Below, in pieces: positions 56,659 to 64,000 of a stretch of 64,000 nt of DNA (position 1 is the first letter of the stretch; each line of letters begins with the position of its first letter). This DNA comes from Sciurus carolinensis. Lineage: Eukaryota; Chordata; Mammalia; Rodentia; Sciuridae. The translations under genes were made by a program, and so were the position numbers. The DNA is taken from assembly GCF_902686445.1 (NCBI RefSeq), contig NC_062214.1, forward strand, positions 91,120,738-91,184,737, given 5' to 3'. The notes under the pieces were generated by a model. That model was not told the DNA's origin and made no database searches. It saw only the letters and a list, made by a program, of their open reading frames with translations.

Positions 56659-56807
56659 TTTCTCTTTTCTTAAAATATATTATCTTCTAATGTTTCCTAC
56701 CATTACAGACATGTTTTCTTTAACTCTACTTAAAATTGTGGAATATCATCTGTTCTATAGAGGTAGGTTTTGAGTTTCTGTTTCAAGTTGTGAAATGTAG
56801 CAGAAAA

Positions 56808-56810
<3 letters not shown>

Positions 56811-56843
<33 letters not shown>
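56811..56843. repeat. TG microsatellite
   Basis: A pure run of TG dinucleotides, about 16 units. Confidence 0.97.
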
Positions 56844-56845
<2 letters not shown>

Positions 56846-57662
56846 AGACTGGAAATTTTTCTGATTCTGACTAAAAACACATTATAAACCCCCCTTTTCC
56901 CTGAAGACCTTAATTGACTAAATTTTTGGTTCTATTTGGCTATACTTCACTACATAAAATAGAATGTGTTTCCTGTAATTCCATTTATAAACATTTAAAC
57001 ATAGCATTTCCTTGATTTATCTGAAAGCCTTAATAAATATTATTTAGTGTGTTAAATTCAACAAACGTAAGTGATACTGTCAATTATTTCCCAATTATAC
57101 CATCCAGGCTTCTGAAACTTTCTCTGTAGTCAACATAGGTCTCTCTTGTTCTGTAATCATGCTAAAGGAAACATTTTTTACATCCAGTTGCGTTGTTTGT
57201 TCTGTGTTCATATTTTAACCATGTCACTCAAACAATTGCTTGTAAACTAATGAGGAAATGAATTTATCAAGAGCCAACTGGTGTCCTTGTGACAACAATT
57301 GAGAAAAGAGGACAGAGGGAAATAACAATGGCCCCAATTTTAACACAGTTCTTCATCTTCACTTGTTCACAGACTCAGATAAAATTATCCCCCTCTTCTC
57401 CTAATGTCTACATAAAATCTGTATTAAAGTTGTCCTGAACAATCATTATTGGAGAGCACACTACAAATAAAGAAAGCCAAAAAGGTCTTGAAGCATCCTT
57501 TCTGAATGGGGGGCTAAGAAAGAGGAACACGGCTAAAGCATAAGGTATAAATAGGAACATGGGGCAACTGTCTCTTCACACAAATTTCTGGCACAATGAA
57601 GACAAACCAAATTTACACAAATCTTAAGGACAAAGAAATGTTCTGATAAAGAATAATCAAAG

Positions 57663-57868
57663 AGCCAGGTGCCACGGTATACTCATGTAATCCCAGTGAC
57701 TCCGGAGGATTACGAGTTCAAAACCAGCTGCAGCAACTTAGGCAGGCCCTAAGGACTTAGCAAGACTGTCTCAAAATAAAAAATGGGGTTGGGGATGTGG
57801 CTCAGTGGGTAAAGTGCCCCTGGGTTCCATCCCTGGTACCAAATAATAATAATAATAATAATAATAAA
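57663..57868 (+). mobile_element. B1-dID SINE with AAT tail
   Basis: GAGCCAGGTGCCACGGTATA, TAATCCCAGTGACTCCGG, then ID half GGGGATGTGGCTCAGTGGGT, ending in an AAT trinucleotide run (57842-57868). Confidence 0.88.
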
Positions 57869-58859
57869 GGTTACTTTGTACTGCTTAAGTATAAAAAGCA
57901 AGCATTCAAATAAACAAAAATATCACAGGATACAGACATGCAACTATTTGTGTGATACAACATGCAAAACTGATATTCCTATATATTACTATTTGGGGTT
58001 TTGGCAGTGTCAATATATAATTTGTAAAATGGCAAAGACAAGTAAGGAGTAGGCTATGGCTCTACAGAATCAAATGTTATCATTCTAGAACTTCCTCTAA
58101 ATTATTAGGACACATTAGCATTTTAGGTTCCTTTCACATTTAAAATGCCTTCAATATCAATATAAATATTCTAAGTTATTATTTTAGGAAAAATATCTGT
58201 AAAACCAAAACATGTTGATTTAGTCTTATCCAGTATTTGATATCAATCATGGTTGAGTTGCCTGAAGACAAAAACACCAGAAAATAAAAATGACAAAAAC
58301 TGAATGTGTTTACACTAAATAACAGATTTCTTAGCTAGAAAAACTAATATTGCTTAAATGTAACATCATATTTTTAAAGTCCTTCTATTTATAAATATCT
58401 CAAGATTATTAAAATATCACATGCAAAGATCTATTTTTTTATATAAAGAGATTTAATACTATCTATGAAAACCAAGAAACAGTAGTAAATAAGAATAATG
58501 TCTCGGTTACTTATTCTCCCATTACTTTTTAAACATTAGTTGTAACAGAACTGATTAAAAAAAAAAAAACTAAAAGTTCTGTGTTAAGAAGATAAGGCAA
58601 ATAAATTAGGCTATACATTAAAGTAGAAATAGCATAAGAGTGACATGAAAAGCAAGCAAATACTATCATGACCTGATTTGAATTATCAAGAGACTTGAAG
58701 TGTTAACATTAAGCTGGATCCTAAAGAAAGAGATAGGGAAAACAAGGCAAATACTGGAGGCAGAAGCACATGACATACAAAGATATCAAAGCAACAAGAA
58801 AAAATCATGGTAAGGAAAGCAAGAAATAACAAAGGATAGCATAAAAGACTGTCAAAATT

Positions 58860-59096
58860 ACAAAAGCACATATACCCTTTGACCCAGCAATTCCTGAAAG
58901 TGTATGTATACAATATTTCATTGCAGCACTGATTAGAATGGCAAGAAATTAGGGAAAAAATCTATACAACCATTGGTAGGGGAGTAATACATAAATTATG
59001 ACACAGTGTAAAGTAGACCAAAGAAGCTATTTACTAATATGAATCATGTCAAAGTAGAACAAAAACCAATAACACAATGCCAGTTGTGTTTAAAAT

Positions 59097-59130
<34 letters not shown>

Positions 59131-59330
59131 TTTATTTATATATGTATACAGATTAACAATGAAAGGATGTACAAAAATCTAGTAACTATGACTGCTTCCA
59201 GAAAACAATGAATGGGAACAGAGTAAAAGAGAAAACATTCACTGCATATTCTTTAACTTTGTGTATTTTTAACCGTGTGTGCCTTATCTCTTTAAAGAAG
59301 TAAACTTTATAACTTATGAAAAAGACAAGG
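58860..59330 (+). mobile_element. Old L1 (L1M type) 3' fragment
   Basis: Text such as CCCTTTGACCCAGCAATTCC, CATTGGTAGGGGAGTAATAC, then TTATTTTT-less tail text, typical of the degraded end of old L1s. It contains a CA microsatellite. Confidence 0.55.
59097..59130. repeat. CA microsatellite
   Basis: A CA run with one CG interruption (CACGCACACA near its end). Confidence 0.95.
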
Positions 59331-59982
59331 ACAGGAAAAGCTGGGTATACTAGGAAGTCATCAGTGTGCTAAGTGGATATGTATGGTGGAAAAGGTCAGG
59401 AAATTTTTTTCCTGTTGGTTTTTTGGTTTGAGTGGGGGGAAAAAAGAAAAATTAGTGTTGATTTCTTTATCCAAAGCTGCTGATTACATTTAAGAGTATT
59501 TTTATCCTGTATTAAATGAAAGTTGTTCCTCCTACATGCATGTTTATATTTCAGAGTCATCATATTTCATTTCAGGGGATCAAGTTCCCTAGATGATGTT
59601 ATATGATAATCAAGAATAATGGGCTTTCTAAACTTAAAAACAATTGGTTTGGGATTGTAAATAAATGTAATAAAAATAATTCAAGATTCACTGTGCTTCC
59701 ACACAGGCATGTATTAAGAATATTAAAACATACCTAATGGGAATAAAAGCTATGAGAAGAAAAGCCCACCTCCTTGCCTCACACCTGGGCATTGTGCAGT
59801 GACCATACACAAAAGTTTTATCCACAATATCTAGACCTAACAGAGAAAAATTATTCTTTCATTACATGAAAAAGGAAAATAATCTTAATTACTACAGAAC
59901 TGAAAGAAAGCCCAGCTAAGAAAATAAAAGCACCTTATTCTCAGCAATTATTAAGGAAATTTAAGAGTTCATGTATATCAGA

Positions 59983-60190
59983 AAGCCAGGCATAATAGCA
60001 CACGCCTGTACTCCTAGTGACTCCAGGAAGCTGAGGCAGGAGGATCCCGAGTTCAAAGGCAGCCTGAGCAACTTAGTGAGACTGTCTCAAAATAAAATAA
60101 AAATAAGGGGTCAGGGTGTAGCCCCACAGCAGAACGTCCCTGGGTTCAAGCCCCAGTCCCAACAAAACAAAACAAAACACAACACAACAC
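59983..60190 (+). mobile_element. B1-dID SINE
   Basis: AGCCAGGCATAATAGCACAC, CTCCTAGTGACTCCAGGAAG, then a degraded ID half (GTCAGGGTGTAGCCCCACAG) and an AAAAC-repeat tail. Confidence 0.85.
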
Positions 60191-60257
60191 ACAAATCACC
60201 TCAGAGACTCCATGCTGAATTCCTCAATCTGGTTATCTGTTCTAAAAATTCTTTCCT

Positions 60258-60702
60258 TACTATTAGAGTTCAGATATGTGGCATCCCCCAAAAGCTCATG
60301 TGTGAGATAATGTAAGAAAGTTTAGAGGTGAAATGATTGGGTTATAAGAGCTTTAACCCAATCAGTGAATTAATCCCCTCATAGGGATTAACTGAGTGGT
60401 GACTATAGACAGGTAGAGTACATGTGAAGGAGGTGAGTCACTGGGGGAGGCGTGCATTTAGGTACATACGCTGTGAGCTGAGCTTAGTTACTCTCTGCTT
60501 CTTGAACATCATGTATTGAACTGCTTTCCTCCACCACACTCTTCTGCCATCATGTTCTGCCTCACCTCAAGTCCCAAGGAATGTCCAGCTACCTATGGAC
60601 CGAGACCTCTGAAACCATCAGCCCTCAAATAAACTTTTTCCTCTTTTAATTATTCTTGTCAGGTCTTTGGTCACAGCAACACAAAGCTGACTAAAACACC
60701 TA
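60258..60702 (+). mobile_element. Solo LTR, MaLR-like
   Basis: It reads TATTAGAGTTCAGATATGTG and CCCCCAAAAGCTCATGTGTG, later TCTGCCATCATGTTCTGCC, AAATAAACTTTTTCCTC and finally TCACAGCAACACAAAGCTGA. This is the layout of rodent and primate MaLR (ERVL-type) LTRs with an AATAAA-type signal (60627). There is no internal sequence. The exact ends and target duplication are not clear. Confidence 0.65.
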
Positions 60703-60784
60703 CCAACAGGAATATTAGAAAGTGAAAATTAAGCAGCTAAAAACTAAAACATGTTCACAACTGGGCTATAGAAACTAGAAAGGA

Positions 60785-61757
60785 GAGAGAGCCTACAAAG
60801 TGGGAGAAATCTTTACCGCATGCACATCAGATAGAGCACTAATCTCCAGGATATATAAAGAACTCAAAAAATTTAACACCAAAAAAACAAATAACCTAAT
60901 CAATAAATTGACTAAGGAACTGAGCAGACACTTCACAGAAGATATACAATCGATCAACAAATATATGAAATAAATGTTCAACATCTCTAGTATTTGGGAA
61001 ATGCAAATCAAAACTACTCTAAGGTATTATCTCATTCCAGTCAGAATGGCAATTATCGAGAATACAAATGACAATAAGTGTTGGTGAGGATGTGGGGGGA
61101 AAGGTACGCTCATATGTTGCTGGTGGGAATGCAAATTGGTGCAACCACTCTGGAAAGCAGTATGGAGATTCCTTACAAAACCTGGAATGGAGCCACCATT
61201 TGACCTAGCTATTCCACTCCTTGGTCTATACCCAAAGGACTTAAAATCAGCATACTACAGTGACACAGCCACATCAATGTTTATAGCAGCTCAATTCATA
61301 ATACTTAAGCAATGGAACCAATCTAGATGTCCTTCAACAGATGAATGGATAAAGAAAATGTGGTATATAAACACAATGGAATATTACTCAGCCTTAAAGG
61401 AGAATAAAATTATAGCATTTGCAGGTAAATGGATGGAGTTAGAGAATATCATGCTAAGCAAAATAAGTCAATCCTAAAGAACCAAAAGCCAAACCTTTTC
61501 TCTGATAATGTGGATGATGATCCATAATTGGGGGTGGGGAGCAAGGGAAGAATGGAAGAACTTTGGATTGAACAAAGGGGAGGGCAGAGGAAGGGGTAAG
61601 GGAGTGGGAAAGATCATGGAATGAGACTGACATCATTACCCTAGGTACATGTATGATCGCACAAATAGTATGACTCTACATCATGTACAACCAGGGAAAT
61701 GAAAAGTTGTACTCCACTTGTGTACAATGAATCGAAATAAATTCTGTTATGAGGATC
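60785..61757 (+). mobile_element. L1, 5'-truncated, plus strand
   Basis: Sense text of the ORF2 end and 3' UTR. An open stretch at 61136-61477 encodes [20 protein letters not shown] to MWYINTMEYYSALKENKI. A purine-rich 3' UTR follows (GGGGGTGGGGAGCAAGGG, 61530), then GTGTACAATGAATCGAAATA. Its 3' UTR differs from copies A and B, so it is another, older subfamily. It runs opposite to USP3. Confidence 0.88.
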
Positions 61758-62884
61758 AGATATAATATTTTCTGTTTGCCAAACAGTAAGCTAGTGAAAA
61801 TTAATAATAGTGAAAATTAATAATAGAATACAAAGATTAAATCCCTATTAAGAATCCAACTAGGTAATTGTGTTAGAAATAACCTAACCAGTACTATCTT
61901 AACAATCACTGCCACCTTTCCTAGTTTCCTAGTTAAGAGGAAATTCTAAAATTCTTATAAAATTAGTCTCTCCTGAGGAAATTGAAATGGCATGATACAT
62001 AAGTTCCTTTCAAATCAAGACCAGGATTAACAGTAGTTATTCAGGTCAGATCCTCAAGACTAAACTTTTAAGCAAGACAACAAATTTCAATCCTTTGAAG
62101 CTGTTAACTTTTAAACATTTCTCTATATTAACAATAATCTATTAGGCAACAGAGCAAGACATATTTCTAAGTTTTACTACAGTGTGTAATATATTTTTAA
62201 GCATAGGAGGAGGATATATACTAGGTACCAAAATCATGACTAGTAAGAACCATAACTCTCTTCAGAAGGATAAAATCATTCAGAGGTAGCAAAGGCTGTT
62301 GTCCAACACCTGCAGTGCACCACATCTGCTATTACCTGAATCCTAACCCAGAAGAGATGGGATGTCTCTGACAGCACATGTCAGAAAGAAAGCCCCTATA
62401 ACATAGTCACTCTACCACTATGCCAGGATGGGCACAGTTACCCTTTGCAGCATAACTCCAAACTGACATAACTAGTCTCTTCAGAGCATAAGAACCCAGA
62501 TCAGAAAAGTAGATTTAACACTTTCTATTTTTCATTTGGATATTTTTAGTTGGTATAACAAGATAGTATTATGATGGAAGTTACTCTAAGATTTTTAAAG
62601 AACCAAGGAATTTTTTTGGTCCAGTATGTTTTCCTAGCACACGTTATCTATAAGGGTTTTATTTTTTAACAAAATACACTACCCTTTGTTAAAGATCTTT
62701 CTAATGTCTGTTATTTATAATTTAAATAAATACATTTGTTTAGTCAAATGTATTCAACTTCTGCTCTTCTTTTTTAAAAAAAGTATTATCTAGAATAGTT
62801 AAAATACCACTACTTTAACAAAAATTGTTTTAGAACCAGTATAAATACTAATATTATTCTAAAATATCCTTCTTTAATACTTAC
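61758..62884 (-). other. USP3 intron segment, nothing recognised
   Basis: AT-rich unique sequence. A 17-base direct repeat (AGTGAAAATTAATAATA) lies near 61793-61826. No gene or young repeat is seen. Confidence 0.65.
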
Positions 62885-62998
62885 CTAAAATTTGGCATTA
62901 TCTTCCAAACAACATAAAACAAGGATTCTGGGCTAAATGCGGTCTGGCTGCCTTGCCATAAAGCACAGAGTGTTTTTCTAAACTCTTCTACCAAAGAC
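62885..62998 (-). CDS. USP3: USP3 coding exon (eighth from last)
   Basis: A 114-base exon encoding SLVEEFRKTLCALWQGSQTA and FSPESLFYVVWKIMPNF between a split valine and a split arginine codon. It lies between the catalytic-cysteine exon (outside the window) and the QQD box. Acceptor CTTTTCCAG, donor TTTTAG|GTAAGT. This is the first USP3 exon in the window; in all, the last 304 residues of about 520 are present and unbroken. Confidence 0.96.
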
Positions 62999-64000
62999 CT
63001 GGAAAAGAGGAAGGAACAACACCCTTAGCACTACTAATAAGGAGCTGCTATTTCAATGCATAATGTTTAATTGTCTAAAATGCATAAGTGAAAAATGAAA
63101 TTTTAAAAGGGCCTAGTCTTTTCTGAACTACATTTGACTGCTAAGTAAGAGCATCTCAAAAACTCATATACATAGCAGTTAATTATTGACAAAACTAGTT
63201 TTCAAACACATGGTTAACTCTGAGAATACTACAGTACTCCCATATTTATAAACTATGAATTTTTTAAATGAACAGAAATAATACAGCAGTGGATAATTTA
63301 CAAGCTAAATCCATAAGAATGTCCATTTTAAAAACAAGCAATAGGTTCTCTTTCTCCATCTCCAGCATTCCTGCATTTATTTTCCTTTTTTTTCTCCTCC
63401 CTCCTTCCCTCTGTCTTTCTTTAGTACCACTGAGCAACATCCTCAACCCTTTTTGTTTTTCATTTTGAGACAAGGCCTCACTAAGTTGCTGAGACTGGCC
63501 TGATTCTCCTCCCAATCACTGGGATTACAATCATGTGCCACTGCCCCACATTTTTCCTTCTTGCCCCTCACCAGGAGTTCTTCTAGAAATTAGTCTGTGA
63601 ACATTTGCTCTTCTTTGCCTCAGAGTTCATGTGGCCACAAAGTTTTAATGCTCAACACTGACTCTCAAATTCAAATTTAAAAGTCAAATTCTTCCATGGC
63701 CATTTTTATTCAGGTTTCCTTGATTTCCAAAATGAATTTTCTATTGGAGGTCCTCATTACTTCAAACTCAAGGTGACCTCAACTACTCAAGTACCTACTA
63801 TTTTCTGTACTCCCTACTGTTGCCCAGTATCCATTCTGTTCTTCTCTCATGAGAATAAGACTACCATTTTTGCTGAGCATATGAATTGCCAGAATAAATA
63901 ACCGTGAGTGCACAATTTCAGGAAGATTTCCTTAAAGATAAAGAGTAGTTCTTATGAATTCCTTTCCTCTTCTCCTACTCTGGAATGAAGATGTAATGAT
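62999..64000 (-). other. USP3: USP3 intron, partial
   Basis: Intron sequence continuing past the window. It holds a reversed B1-dID-like SINE (63412-63553). I see no exon with the catalytic-cysteine box or the preceding USP3 text. Confidence 0.75.
63412..63553 (-). mobile_element. B1-dID-like SINE, degraded
   Basis: Reversed ID remnant (CCACTGAGCAACATCCTCAA) then B1 half (GAGACAAGGCCTCACTAAG to ATTACAATCATGTGCCACTG). Confidence 0.7.

Larger units (their letters stand above)
44761..62884 (-). other. USP3: USP3 large intron (18.1 kb)
   Basis: GT-AG intron (GTAAGT to CTTTCAAG) holding a 10-kb nest of young L1s, a 141-bp tandem duplication, several SINEs, an LTR-like block and an L1 fragment on the plus strand. 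Stretches without a recognised element are 44761-45770, 56690-57660, 57870-58850 and 61760-62884. No exon is missing: arginine AG|G joins across it. Confidence 0.88.

Noticed and set aside
1..64000. CRISPR arrays, operons, phage or bacterial defence systems
   Set aside because: The window is vertebrate DNA with spliced genes and SINE/LINE repeats. The only tandem arrays are microsatellites, L1 promoter units and one 141-bp duplication.

Overview
The window is nuclear DNA of a squirrel-family rodent (Sciuridae). It has spliced vertebrate genes with GT-AG introns and old mammalian repeats (MIR, L2, hAT MITEs). It also carries young repeats of the kinds I associate with squirrels: B1-dID dimers, ID elements with a long A/T tail, and a young L1 family. 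The species cannot be named from the sequence alone.

Three known genes of the ubiquitin pathway lie in a row. They match the USP3-FBXL22-HERC1 order of human chromosome 15q22, read in reverse. HERC1 (+, 318-8654) contributes its last five coding exons, which encode 324 residues of the C-terminal HECT domain including the catalytic cysteine, then a 3' UTR to about 9125. FBXL22 (-, 17876-14936) is complete in two exons (225 aa: F-box, then leucine-rich repeats) and converges on HERC1. USP3 (-, 62998-23773) contributes its last eight coding exons (304 aa: most of the USP catalytic domain, but not the catalytic cysteine). All exon junctions keep phase, so these three genes look functional. The rest of the track-length open frames are shadows or repeat-derived.

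Region by region: 1-9125 is the end of HERC1 with a SINE pile-up at 4.3-5.1 kb. 9.1-14.7 kb is intergenic, with L2, MIR and an L1 3' fragment. 14.4-15.3 kb is a CpG-rich block over the last FBXL22 exon. 17.9-20.4 kb is the FBXL22 5' side, and 20.4-23.8 kb is probably the USP3 3' UTR. 26.2-40.4 kb is a USP3 intron filled from 31.8 to 40.03 kb by an old full-length L1 that was split by a solo LTR and several SINEs. 44.8-62.9 kb is a USP3 intron holding a 141-bp tandem duplication and a 10-kb nest of two young L1s (46.7-56.7 kb).

I found no unknown protein system. The most interesting material is the nest. A 5'-truncated L1 (copy A) appears to have received an ID SINE at its 5' edge, and a 6.2-kb full-length L1 (copy B) then landed in that SINE's A-tail. 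Copy B has a duplicated promoter unit with two YY1-like sites, a 33-bp duplication in the ORF1 coiled coil, telomere-like and G-quadruplex-like repeats in its 3' UTR, and only two visible single-base frameshifts.
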